Shown here: in pieces, positions 25,517 to 36,473 of the stretch
Layout of the letters: each line of letters begins with the position of its first letter
How positions within the stretch are numbered: the first letter of the stretch is position 1
From: Protopterus annectens
Lineage: Eukaryota > Chordata > Ceratodontiformes > Protopteridae
Length of the DNA: 64,000 bases
Assembly: GCF_019279795.1 (NCBI RefSeq)
Contig: NC_056725.1
Location: forward strand, 1,611,007,594-1,611,071,593
Reading direction: 5' to 3'
Translations under genes and position numbers: made by a program
The notes under the pieces: generated by a model
The model's input: only the letters and a program-made list of their open reading frames with translations
What the model was told of the DNA's origin: nothing
Databases searched by the model: none

Positions 25517-26237
25517 CAAGCTAGTTGTCTGGCCAGGGTTTTATTGCTGTTACGCCTGCCTATGCTGTACTGGTGTTCATAAATTCTATCTTTAAGGTGC
25601 CTCTCTGTCTTTCCAATATAAAAAGCAGCACAGCACTGACATAACGTGATGTAAACAACTGTGACACTCTCACAATTAAATCTGCCTTTCAAATAATAAA
25701 TAAATAAAACCCTGGCTAGGCATGTCATGGAATATGAAGGTCATTTCCTTGAATATATGGTTGTTGAGCAAGTAATAAAAAATACAAGGGGTGGTCCATG
25801 GCAATTATTGTTAGAAAGTAGAGAATTATATTGGCAACTTAAATTAAATGCTTCTGTTTTTCCTGGTCACAATGAGCATTGCTCTTTGAAATGCATTTTA
25901 AAGTTGAAAGCATTTCAAAGGTAAAAAGTTGTTGTTACCTTTGTTTTTTGTTTGGGAGGTAATTATTATATTATACATACAATTATTATACTTATAATAT
26001 TTGCATATATGTTGATTTTTACACTTCATAATTATTTATACTAGTTTTATATAAATATTGAATCTTACAATTATATTTTTTATGAGTAATTTGACTATTT
26101 GTGATGTAATTTATTGTTGATGTCATTTCCTGTTAAAACATTTTAAAATGAATGGTTTATTTGCATTTTGTGTCCGAAGAACTTGGATTATTTGTTGAAC
26201 AAAAGCGCTAACATAAATTCTTTTGGAGATTACCTAT
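25517..26237 (+). mobile_element. Penelope-like element PLE2 with inverted 5' part
   Basis: Two abutting pieces of one Penelope-like element lie in opposite orientation. The minus strand of about 25517-25710 encodes FNCESVTVVYITLCQCC and AAFYIGKTERHLKDRIYEHQ, the GIY-YIG core. The plus strand from about 25705 encodes KTLARHVMEYEGHFLEY and LLESRELYWQLKLN, the following C-terminus. Both pieces include the same NKTLAR codons, so the word ataaaaccctggc occurs inverted near 25540 and directly near 25705. The layout looks like a 5' inversion made during insertion. The 3' UTR runs to about 26237 and ends like the other PLE copies. The element sits inside the LTR fossil, where most of pol should be. 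Confidence 0.82.
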
Positions 26238-26392
26238 GGCTAGAATTGCCACATGGTAGGTTCTTGGCACTACCAACTGTTGTATTTTCCTCACCCTCTA
26301 GCTCTCCCTCAGGGGTCAACTCTCTATATAGTAACTCTTTGTCCCAGTATTTTAAAATTCCCCCTTTCCTTGAGAATCAGATGCTTCACTAG

Positions 26393-27122
26393 CTACCTAG
26401 GCCTCAGGCCTTGTAATGTAGAGTCTGAGAGCTGACCCTGTCTCAACTCTCCCTTTGTAACCCTTCCTAGCTCCCCTTCTACAAGAAGTCTCGCATCCTC
26501 TGACAGCGGTGTCTCACTGTCAGCCCGGGTTGTACTACTCACCTCTGCCCTTGCAGCCACTCTGTCCAAGGGAAAATCAGTACCCACAAGCAGTTGTGAC
26601 TCACCTTCATTCTCACTGCTACAGGGTAGCTCCCTCCCTGAAGTAACCACCTCACCAGTCCTGGCTGCAAGTTTGTGTTCTGCCTGTGTCTCCCCAGGCT
26701 ACCAGACCCACATGCTTGTCTCCAAGCCTGACTGCATGTAAATGCATGGACACATGGTACTGCATTATCAAAATCATTCCCTATCAGAACATCTGCAGGG
26801 ATATCCTCAAATGCACCTATTTGATTGCTTCCTTTTCCACTCTCCCAGTCAAGATGAACCCTAGCGAAAGGTATTGGAATGGGTTCCCTCCTAAAGCTCT
26901 GACTGGAGTAGACTGCCCAAGCAAGTAGTGCTCCTCTGTAACCATTGCAAGCTTCACAGTGGTTAGGTCAGAGGCTGTGTATCTCTTAGCCATGGCCTCT
27001 TTCCCATCCACTAAAATAGGATATAACCTCTTGCTGTAGTTTGTTCCCCTTGTTGTCTTGAGACAACATACTGTTGTTATTTTGTCATTCCCACTTACTG
27101 GCTCTCCCACTTTTTTCCCCAC
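26393..27122 (-). pseudogene. Protease and protease-RT linker fossil of the same LTR element
   Basis: Just downstream of gag, the minus strand shows VDGKEAMAKRYTASDL, in the place of the retropepsin active-site loop. Further along come LVGTDFPL and a Ser/Glu-rich linker ending GELRQGQLSDSTLQGLRP, which is common before the RT in this group. No RT follows. The region is broken and incomplete. Confidence 0.6.
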
Positions 27123-28211
27123 CTGAACTCCATGGACATCTATATGTTACATGGCTCCACTGGTTGCATTTAAAACATTTAACCCTTGGTCTTGGACATG
27201 TACATGTACATGGACTAGTGACTTCCCCTGCTACTGGCAGATTCTGTTGTGGCTGTCTGGGCTGCACACCACAGGTTCCCTTAGACCCATAAGCAGCATT
27301 GGGTGTCCCTTTCCTGTGCAGTGATGCCCTGCTTGCTAGGTATAGGTCTCTCTTCTTCTTCAACTCATCTATACTATTGCATTGTCTATCAGCTAACCAT
27401 ATTTTCAAGTCCTTAGGCAAAGTGCTAAGGGCTTGCTCCCTCACTAAAAGGTATGCCAGCCCTTCAAAAGTAGTGACCTGACATCCACTCACCCACCTAT
27501 GAACATAAGTGGTTAGTTCAGCAACATATTCACACACCCTTTCATCTACCTTGCATCTATGCTCACAAAACATTTTTTATAAGGTTCAGGTGTTAACTTA
27601 AAACATTCTAGCAAACACATTTTGACTGTATTATAATTTAAACAATCAGTGTCAGGCAGTTTGGAAAGAACAGTTACAGCTTTACCATGAAGTAAGGGGG
27701 TCAGGAAATGTGTCCAGAGTCCTTGGACAACATTATACTATTTGCAAACCCTCTCAATCATATGAATGAAACTATCAAAATTATCCCCCTCTGCAAATAG
27801 TGCAAGACATTTACTGACCTTTGTTGCTTCTGGAGTTTGGTTACTCCATTCCCCATTACCTCCATGACTCTGGCAAAGAGTCAGCATCTCCTTTTCATGT
27901 TGCCTCTACCTCTTATTCTCCTCAGCTTGCAGACATCACATTTTCTCATTTTCCTCAGCCTCCAGATGTCTCAGTCTCTCTGCTGTTTCTATTTCCAAAT
28001 ACTTGGCCTCCAACTCAAGCATCTTTAACTCTAGATTAATTTTTAAGTCCTCTGTGGAAAGGTTGAGCTGTCCATTTTCTTTGAGTTGTACATCTCCATG
28101 ACCAGTCTGATTGTCCTCCTGGTTGCTATTCTGTGATGCAGCTGTGAATAAAGCTGAAATCATGTCTGCTTTAGTTAGGTTGGCATGCACCAGTCCTTTA
28201 GCCTGGCACAT
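27085..28211 (-). pseudogene. gag fossil, Gmr1-like Ty3/Gypsy (SCAN-like capsid, CCHC knuckle)
   Basis: Reading from the 5' side on the minus strand, three parts are visible. The N-terminal part begins MCQAKGLVHANLTKADM and has a charged, Leu-rich coiled-coil-like stretch (LELKMLELEAKYLEIE). The middle part resembles a SCAN domain (LLVREQALSTLPKDLKIWL). The last part has a zinc knuckle CFKCNQWSHVTYRC. Vertebrate SCAN domains are known to derive from the capsid of Gmr1-like retrotransposons, so this is a relative of that ancestor. It would have formed the particle shell. The reading is broken at a few places and I treat it as a fossil. Confidence 0.75.
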
Positions 28212-28516
28212 TTACAGACAACTGGCTCCTTGTCAGCTTTCAATACTCCTCTGCTGACATGCTTGCCTGCTCTCCCTGACTAACTAAGCTAACAAAAAAA
28301 AAAAAATAAATAAATAAAACAATTGTGGTATGAACTCTGAATGTTCATTGCATGGCTGATTGAGAGCACAAACACCTTCAGTGACCACTGTACACAGGAT
28401 GCAGGAATTCAATATCCACACCACTACAAGCCAATTAATATGTGCTGTGGCTGACTCACCACTATCAACCAATTAATATGTGATGTGGATATCCCACCAC
28501 TGCCAAACAGTTAATA

Positions 28517-29844
28517 GGTGATGCTCCTGCACTGACCCAGTAATCAAAGAGCCTCAATCCTCACCACTATCACCACTGAGGGACGTACACATTGGGAGGA
28601 TGACAAGTACACACACAGTAAAATACAATTTCCCTTAAGAGCACACAGAGATCACAGTCAGTCTGGGGCTGGTTTCTACATTTTTCTCCAGATTTCCAAT
28701 AAGACTCCCCACTGGCACAGCTATAGGGTTAAGATCTTATCTGAGTGGCCAAGCTAAAACCTAAGCTAAGAGCACCCTATCTGTCCAACCAGTGCTTCAT
28801 GTCCCTGCCCAAGTAGCTGACACACACACACTTTGAGATTTGATTGATATGCAAACACACATGCACCTGGTAAAGGCTGGCACAGGTTTATTAGCTATGC
28901 CCCCTACTGCCCAGACTACAAGGTAATACCAGCTGCCACCAGCCACTCTTACTTATCAGCTACTATAAAGCCCTCACCAAAGGCTGTCCAATCCTACTGT
29001 ATAATTTTACTATTATCTAAATGGTAACTATGACCAAAACTCAGGCTATTGAGAGGACTATACAGTGTCACCAAATACATATGCAAGTACTCCGAGAGCT
29101 TAAATATCTATAAACAAACAAGCCACGATTAAAAGGTTTAAATATATTTAATAACAAATAATAAAAGAACAAAACAATACGCAAACAACACAGTAACTAA
29201 AGAGTTCAGAATAACAAGAAATATTTTAAAACAACATTGCAGGACAGTCTCAAATAAATAGTGAAATCAGCTAAATGAATCTTTACTATATTCCTATCTA
29301 TATCTAAGAGAGATTAGTATACCCTGGTTACTTACTATTAGCAAGGCAAGTGCTGATGAGAGGATGTTTCCAGGTCCAAAGACAAATACAAAACGCACAG
29401 TCTCTGAGAGAGTTCCCAAATAAATATCAAAACATTACTGCTGGGTTATCTCAGACTACATTCCTTTTTCTCACCTGCCTTCAGTTCCCAGACTAAACAG
29501 ATACTTAGAATTTAGCACCTCTGTGTCAAAAATACATATCTCTCAGATGTGCAGCTGATAGGAAGTCATAGAGCAATGAAAACACTTTACATTTTAAATC
29601 TAGTAATTATTTCTGTTTTAAGACAATAAAAAGAAGCTTCTAGCTCTAGACATTCTATCCCCTTCAGTGAAACTGAGAGATAAACACAATTGTAAAACAT
29701 TCTGTTCTTTTCCAGTAGGGTACAGTGTGGTTAAAATTTTGAAGCTCAGTACATAACATACAGTTCTGTGTAAATCATAGCAATATTCACAAATAACATA
29801 GAATTATTTGGAAAATTCCATCTAGCTGGGCTGGCAGTATCACA
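28517..29844 (-). mobile_element. 5' LTR of the Gmr1-like fossil
   Basis: A continuous LTR of about 1,328 bp, collinear with the split LTR at 14486-15112 plus 24805-25498. It ends CA at 29844, directly before the duplication TGCTC. It contains several AATAAA-like words in AT-rich stretches, but I cannot choose the promoter or poly(A) signals with confidence. Confidence 0.87.
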
Positions 29845-29849
29845 TGCTC

Positions 29850-31232
29850 CATAAGGTATTCTTGCCCTCACAAACCTTCTGTTTCCTGTTAATCAAAAAG
29901 TCCAGGATCCAATTCCAGAGGTGTTTGCTAATACTCAGATGTACTAGCTTACTGACCAATTGCATAGGGACAACTGTGTTAAATGCTGAGCTAAACTTGA
30001 TGAATAGCATTATCACATAGCTGTCCTTGCCCTACAGATGCTCAAGAGCAAGATGCAAGGTGACCTCTATTGCATCAGCATGAATCTGTTTTCTCTGCAG
30101 GCAAACTGCAGTGGTTCAAAAGTTGATGGTAGTTCCGCAGACAGGTGTTTCTTGACTACCCTCTCAAAACATTTCATAACTCTGGATGTTATTGCAACAG
30201 GTCTGAAGTTGTTTAAGTTGGAGGGTGAGGTTTTTTTGGGTAGAAGAATGATATCTGTTAGCTTGTAACATGAAGGGACCTTTGCTAGGCCAAGTGAGGT
30301 TTTAAATATATCCGTAAGTATTGAGCATAGTTGGTCTACACATCTGTTTAACACCTTACCCAAAATATTATCTGGACTAGCTACATTATTGGGATTGACT
30401 TCCTGTAGCATCTTTTTTACTTCTATCAGGCTAAGGGTGAGTACTGCATCATACTGTTCTGCGTGTAACCTTTACACAGTTGTGGTGTTCCTCTCCTCAA
30501 ATCTTCCAAAAAAGGTATTCATCCTGTCTAGGAAGTCAGTGTTATCATCACGTTGTGCAGCTCTTGTTTTATAGTTTGTAATGTGTTGTATAACCTGCCA
30601 CAACCATCTGGTGTCCATCACATCCTCAAAGTAGTTTAGTACCTTCCTCCAATATTCCCTCTTAGCCTGTTTTATGATGTAAGCCATCACTGTTTCAGTA
30701 TATTCATCTAGGTCAATATGCTGGTCTGTTGTGGCTGCCTCCGTAAAAATGCTCCAGTTTCTACACTGAAAACAATCCCGGAGAGCTGATAATCCTCTCT
30801 CAGGCCAAATCCTGATCTATGTCACCATGGGTTTCTCCCTCACCAGAGCAGGTTTATAAGCAGGCACCAGTATAATAGAAAGATGATCCGAGCCACAGAG
30901 GTGTAGATGCTGCACTGCTTTGTAGGCTTGCTTTATATTGGTGTACACTTTATCCAAGGTACTCCTACCCCTTGTTGGAAAGTTTACATGCTGGTAGTAA
31001 TGGGGGAGTACTGACTTTAAATCAGCCTGATTAAAATCACTAACTATCACATTAGTAAACTCAGGATGTTTATTTTTTATTTCACAGGTAGACTGGTGCA
31101 ATTTTGTGAGCGCCTCATTTGTGTTAGCAGTAGGTGGGATATACACCACTGTTATGCAGATTCCATTTAACTCTCTAGGAATGTAAAATGGTCTTATTTG
31201 TGTCAGTGAGAAAGTGTCTGGCTCCGCAAAGC
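29850..31232 (-). mobile_element. Gamma LINE (L2-type), 5' half
   Basis: From the 5' side on the minus strand, EPDTFSLTQIRPFYIPREL (31170-31230) and ITVVYIPPTANTN belong to the endonuclease. These are followed by IVSDFNQADLKSVLPHYYQ, HVNFPTRGRSTLDKVY and GSDHLSIIL (about 31150-30870). Between endonuclease and RT come QAKREYWRK and NTFFGRFEE. The RT begins with VASPDNILGKVLNRC, IILLPKKTSPSNLNNFRPV and AITSRVMKCFERVV (30230-30400) and reaches FSSAFNTVVPMQLV near 29970. The usual Asp of motif A is lost (IKFSSAF). It is 5'-truncated in the endonuclease. Its 3' half is at 13268-14485. Confidence 0.83.
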
Positions 31233-31660
31233 ATCACTAGAATTTTATGAGTTTTTCTTATGCAATTTTGTATGTGCAGGTCAAATGTAAGCTTATCATA
31301 TACTATCACCCTTAATAGTTTGCTATGAGAAGTGACTTAAATGGTTGTATTATCAAAAGAGAGGACGTTAAATTTTGTTTTTCATAGGGAGGGGGATTTG
31401 AGGGGAAAAAAGTAGTAGTTTGGTCTTTTTGGGTTGAGCATGAGTCGTGAGTCATGAATCCATGTTTTCGTGGTTGTTAAAGGCTTCCTGAGTAATTTTT
31501 TGAAGGTGTACCATTTTGTCAGATGTGCAATTGAGAGAGGTATTATCTGCGCCTTGTATTAGGGTGGCCTGTTGTGTGGCTGTATAGAGGGTTTTGGTGA
31601 AAATGTTAAAGACAAGAAGACTCAAGATAGATTCTGTAACTTTGGTGAGCACTGGCTGAC
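31233..31660 (-). mobile_element. Outermost alpha LINE of the nest, RT fragment
   Basis: The minus strand reads ILSLLVFNIFTKTLYTATQQ, then ATLIQGADNTSLNCTSDK, the counterpart of the SILGPLLF..YADDSTLICTA region of other alpha copies. KTKLLLFSP-like sequence follows toward 31390. Catalytic YADD has become GADN. It pairs with the 3' half at 12328-13267, and the gamma LINE lies between them. The 5' edge near 31660 is approximate. Confidence 0.65.
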
Positions 31661-32739
31661 AATCTGCATCAGCCCATCACTTGGCCCAAATGACTGTCAT
31701 ACATTTTCTGAGCAACAAACAGGCAACCGCAGCTTTGATTATGAGACCTTCTCCAAGACAAACTGCATGCAGCAGTTCTTAGTCCTTTTTTCTGTTATTC
31801 AGTACTAGGAAGTCAAAGGTGTTATCATTTCTTTCTGGGTACTGTGAGTAGCTAGGATACAGATGTGCACGATCTGTAAAAGTCTGTCAAGTGGCATACA
31901 ACTATGGAATGTGAGGTTCAGCAATAGTGTTGGATTTTGTTCCACAGTTGCATGGTTTACTTTTAATGACTAAACAAAATTACATTTTTTGCAGTCTTTT
32001 TGCAATTTTTTATTTCTAAAGTCTTACTGTGTGCAGATGGAATAAAAGAAGTTCTCTACTTTCTAGCAAAAGCTATACAATCACAAGGAAGATGCTAGTT
32101 ATTTGTTACTTAAATATGAGAGAAGAGACGTGGCTGCAGATGGGTTGGACCTTAGAGAAATTTCAAGAAATGATTTAACTAGGGAAATAGCATCAAATCA
32201 GACAATTGAACCAATCACACAAATGAAGTATAAACAGAAGGATAAACTCCCAGTAGACTATTTTAATGAAATAGCACCAAATGCTGTAATTACTGTCTTC
32301 ACACACACGCAGAAGGGTGAACTGGGGAATGGATTCTCAGTATGCTATTATAGGAGAAGCACAACAGAAACTTATCATAGATACACTGCTAGTATTCAAC
32401 TCTGCTTCACAAGTAACATGGGAATACCGTCATTGCGAACTGAAATGACTGAAAACTAAAATGCTTACATTTGGAATTATACAGTGTTCTAGTAATTACA
32501 TCCGTCTTGTAATTCCATCCGCCATTATAGAAGAAGGCACTTTTGTTTGTCATTTTAAAACTACTGTGCGATTTATTTTCATTATATTTTGATTAATGTA
32601 ACATTGCTATATACTGCACCTTCTGGCTTTCTCACATAGGGAGAGAGATCTGTTACAAACTGACAGATAATTTGCAGTATCCCACAATAATGTTTCACAA
32701 TTTGCAGCAAGGAGCACCAAAGCAGTAGTGCTTAGTGGA
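31661..32739. other. Intronic DNA, nothing certain
   Basis: No recognisable element. A 118-codon open frame (32103-32459, +) has no motif I know and no start context or codon pattern to support it. It could be a decayed repeat. Confidence 0.4.
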
Positions 32740-32742
32740 GAT

Positions 32743-35700
32743 ATTTATTTATTTGTTTATTTATTTATTTATTTATTTTACATTTGTTAACCGGGACAGT
32801 CCGACTGGATACAGGCCCATTTTCAGTGGAGGCCCGGGTAGAAAAGCTCCAGGTTAGTAAACAAACAGTTAAACACATTATAAGAAAGTCATACAGTTTC
32901 AATACAACGTTCAGTATAAAAAATAGTGATGTTACTGTGCAATAAACATACATTTAAACATTTAAACAGGGAAGTAAAAGTAAGAGGGCAGAAACAGATC
33001 TGTTTCAGATACATAATGCATAGATTTAACAGGGGCACAGTAGCTAAGCATATCCGGAGAATGTAGGAAGGGCTAACCAGGTTTGGAAAAGGAACATTGC
33101 CAGTGTGATTTGAGATATAATTTAAGAAGTTTTTTGAATTGTGAGAAAGATGGTTCTAAAGTGAGAACAGAAGGCAGTGAGTTCCAGATTTTTCCTACAT
33201 AGTTAGAGTATAGTGATTCATCAGCAGCATTATTGGATTTGGATGTTTGGACTAATAGTTTATTGGAGGATCGAAGTGATAGCAAGTTATTATAGGGGTT
33301 AATGATACATTTAAGAGCAGGTGTTTTTTCAGGGTGGTGAAGAATTTGATGGGCTATTTTGAGCTGCCTATAGTGAAGTAGGCTAGTGCATTCTAGCCAC
33401 CCCAGGTGCTTCTGGTTAAGGCAGTGGTGGGTCCTGTACGCCATACATGTGGCGAATCTAGTGATATGATTATAACAGACAGCTAGTTTGCTAAGTGTTG
33501 ATTTGTTTAAGTTAGTGAGAAGGGGAGAGGCATAGGGAAGGGTTGACAGCAGGTGTGTGCATGCAATAGTAGATCTGGTGTGTGGGGTAAGGAAACATCT
33601 GACCTTATAGAGGGACCCAAGTTTTTGTTGACAGTTTTGATGGTTTGATTAATATGGATGTCAAATTTAAGGGAGTTTTCGATAGTGACACCTAAAAGCT
33701 TAGTATGGGCATTTGGTGATATGGGGTCTTACAGGTGGGTGAAAATGTGAGCAATTTGGTTTTGTTAGGATTTAAAATGAGTTGACGACTTGAGAACCAT
33801 TTTTCAACTAGGTTAAATGTGTTTTGGGTGATTGCCATGAGATCTGTTAGGGAGGTGGCTGATAAGATTAAGTTAGAGTCATCTGCGTATTGTATGCATG
33901 TCGCCTGGAGAGTGGCAGTGGGCAAGTCATTTGTAAAGATAGAGAAGAGAAGGGGACCAAGGATAGAGCCCTGGGGAATGCCTACGGTGACAGGTAAATG
34001 TGATGAAAGTTTATCCTGCTATAGTACAGCTTGCTATCTGCTGCCCAGATATGAATGAAACCATTTTATCATGTAGTCATTAAGTGATAATGTTTTTAAA
34101 GTGTCTATGAGAAGATTGTGGTTCATCATATCAAAGGCCTTGGAGAGGTCTAAGAAGAGGGCTGATGTGAGTTTGTTATTGTTTCGGTTTTGATTAATGG
34201 TATTAGAAAAGGATATAGGACTGAGGTGGTACTATGATATGGCCTGAAGCCATGCTGTGAATTGGCTAGAATTTTGTTTTGAGTGAGATGGGACATCAGT
34301 TGTCTATGAACACATTTTTCCATGTTTTTGGCTAGAGGTGACAGTATTGCTATAGGTCTAAAGTTAGATAGCTCTAGCGAGCTGCCTCCTTTGTGGAAAG
34401 GAATAATATGGGATATTTTCCAAATGGTGGGGATGGTGGCTTCAGACAAGGAACGGTTAATGATAATGGAGATGGGGTAAGCAATGGCATCTGCTGCTTT
34501 TTGCAGATACTCTGCAGGAAGAAGATCAGCTGCTAGGGTGGTGGGTTTTAGCTTATTAAGTAGAGATCTAATTCTAGATGTGGACACAGAATGGAAGGTA
34601 AAGGAGGAGGCCAAGGTAGCTGTAGCATTATTTTGGCTTGGGATAGGGGAGGTGGTTGTCAATTGGTTAAGTTGGTTAGCCAGGCATCGAATGGTTTCTG
34701 TGAAGAAACTATTAAATGTATTTGCAATGTCCTCGGGGCATTGTTGGTTGCAGGTTGTTGGGGTGGGAGTAGTTGACTGTCCTGGACGCAGGAGCTTTTT
34801 GATTTCAACCCAGAACTTTTGGGGTTTGTTTTGATGTTTTTGTTGAAGATGGAGGAAGAAGTTTTTTTTATCTGCTAGGATAGATTTTTTTGTTTCTTTT
34901 CTTAGTTGCCTGAATCTCTGGTGGGTTTGTGGGTCTTTTGAGGTACGCCATTTGTCCCATTTTTTATTTCTAGATAAGATTTTGGATTTGGAGCCAGGGT
35001 GCAATTTCAGACTTAGTTCTAATGGAGCATACAGGTGCATGGGAATCTAGAATATTAAGGAATATGGAATTGAAGTAGGCTACCACATCATCAAGTGGAA
35101 GCTGCTTCATTATTGACCAATTTTAGGCTTTAAGTTCATTCTGAAAGGAACTGGTGTTAAAAGTTTTTATTATTTCTGATATTTCTAACAGTAGTAAGAT
35201 GGGGGTTGTCTAACTTGTACTTGATAATATATGTGAGTAAGTGATCACTCATGTCCTCTGGGAGTGTACCTGCATTGTACTGGTCTGGGTGATTGTTAAT
35301 AAGAATCCAGTTGAGGATACTTTCTTTGTTATTGGGTTTTTCTATCCTGGTAAGAGTGGATATAAGCTGGGTGAAACTGCAGATTTATAAGGGTAGATGG
35401 AGAATCAGAGAAGCAGGAATTCCAATCAATGTTAAAGTCCCCTAACACCATAGTTTCTTGGGGGTGGGTACATCATAATCAGTAAAGAAAGTCCTCAAGG
35501 GTGTTACTGTTGTTGTTGCTAGGGGGGATATAAATACATGCGATGTTAATACTTTTATTTTTGTTCTGTTGTACTTTAGCAATTAGAATTTCGGCATTGT
35601 TCATTGGGGGGGTTGTGAAGAGGCTAGAGTGACCACTAATGTGTTTTGTAGAGTACGGCAACACCACCACCTTTTCTAGTTGTACAGTCTACTCTGAGTA

Positions 35701-36470
35701 TGTCATAACCTGGTGGGATTACTTCCATATCTTTGGTACCTGGTTTTAGCCAGGTTTCTATAAGACATAACAGATCTGGGGAATAAGTTGCTAATAGGGC
35801 ATGGAGGTTGTGGATCTTATTGTTTATACTCCTAACATTTAAATGGCAGGCTAGGAGAGAGTTTAGGAGTCTTGTGGTTAGTCAGAGGTGAGGAGGTGTG
35901 ACATACCTGGAGTGAGTATCAGATGGGGGGGGTGGGCCTGGATTTGGGTGGACATCACCATCCATGGCAAGTCTATGGTTTAAGGTGGAAATAAACTTGA
36001 GGGCTTTATATATATGTTTGATATAGTGTTTGTCATTAGGCCTGATAGTTCTAGGTCTGATGAATTGGTAGAGTTTGGTCTCGGACAGGTGGGGATTGTA
36101 GGGGGATATAACTTGGTCTGTCTTATTAGATGTTGGAGAGGGGTTGTTTGGTACAATGGATGATGAAAACCTAGGTAAGGCCAGTCTTCATATAGGGTAG
36201 AAAGATATGGAATAAGTAGAAGGGCTAGTAGTGATGGTAGTAACAGCATATTGGGAGATGACATATTGCCTGGCTGATGCTTGAGGGAGGAGTTATACTT
36301 AATATGGGGAAAGAAATAATTACCAGAAAGTGGGGGGAAGGTTGTATGGTGTAGTAAGACATTGTTGATTGGGTGTGGAAGGAGAGGTGTGGTTAGAAGA
36401 GGTTGAAATTTAGCACCACTGGAGGCGGGTAGAATTTGGGTGCATTGAGGGGCACGGAGCGAGCCTGAGC
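32743..36470 (-). mobile_element. Alpha LINE with ORF2 (endonuclease plus RT), broken
   Basis: The 3' tail at the left is the reverse complement of the family tail with an ATTT repeat (32743-32780). ORF2 fragments from the 5' side (right) begin with a segment from 36264 rich in Leu and Pro (MSSPNMLLLPSLLALLL). GDVHPNPGP follows at about 35930-35965. The endonuclease pieces are RSINNK, CLIETWLKPGTKD, GGGVAVLY and IACIYIPPSNNN (35850-35480). The RT pieces are LSNFRPIAILSPLAKNMEKC (about 34330), HGFRPYHSTTS, FLDLSKAFDM (about 34130), GIPQGSILGPLLF (about 33950), IQYADDSNLI (about 33890) and LILNPNKTKLLTFSP. Catalytic residues survive, but frame shifts and stops split the gene into at least five frames. 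Confidence 0.85.
34150..35040 (-). pseudogene. LINE ORF2 segment: endonuclease-RT linker and RT fingers
   Basis: A 296-codon open segment of the broken ORF2 of the alpha LINE. It starts in the linker (SKILSRNKKWDKWRTSKD, then FRQLRKETKKSILADKKNFF, a basic helical stretch). It passes through FNSFFTETIRCLANQL and enters the RT fingers at ISHIIPFHKGGSSLELSNF and FRPIAILSPLAKNMEKC, ending just after HGFRPYHSTTS. The order is identical to the + strand copy at 3744-4400. It is only part of a protein and not a gene on its own. Confidence 0.8.
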
Positions 36471-36473
36471 GAA

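Larger units (their letters stand above)
26238..28516 (-). mobile_element. Internal region of the Gmr1-like Ty3/Gypsy fossil (broken)
   Basis: The region between the PLE and the 5' LTR holds the remains of gag, a protease and a protease-RT linker, all on the minus strand. No reverse transcriptase, RNase H or integrase is present, so most of pol is gone and PLE2 occupies that position. The reading frames carry several breaks. The SCAN-like capsid region and the CCHC knuckle point to the Gmr1-like group of Ty3/Gypsy. A short repeated motif (about 45 bases, three degenerate copies around 28420-28530, each with an aattaatatgtg-type word) lies at the junction with the 5' LTR, where the primer-binding site should be. 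Confidence 0.75.

Noticed and set aside
32103-32459. 118-codon open frame, possible small gene
   Set aside because: No recognised domain, no splice or promoter context, and the surrounding DNA is repeat-rich. Chance or a decayed repeat is likelier.
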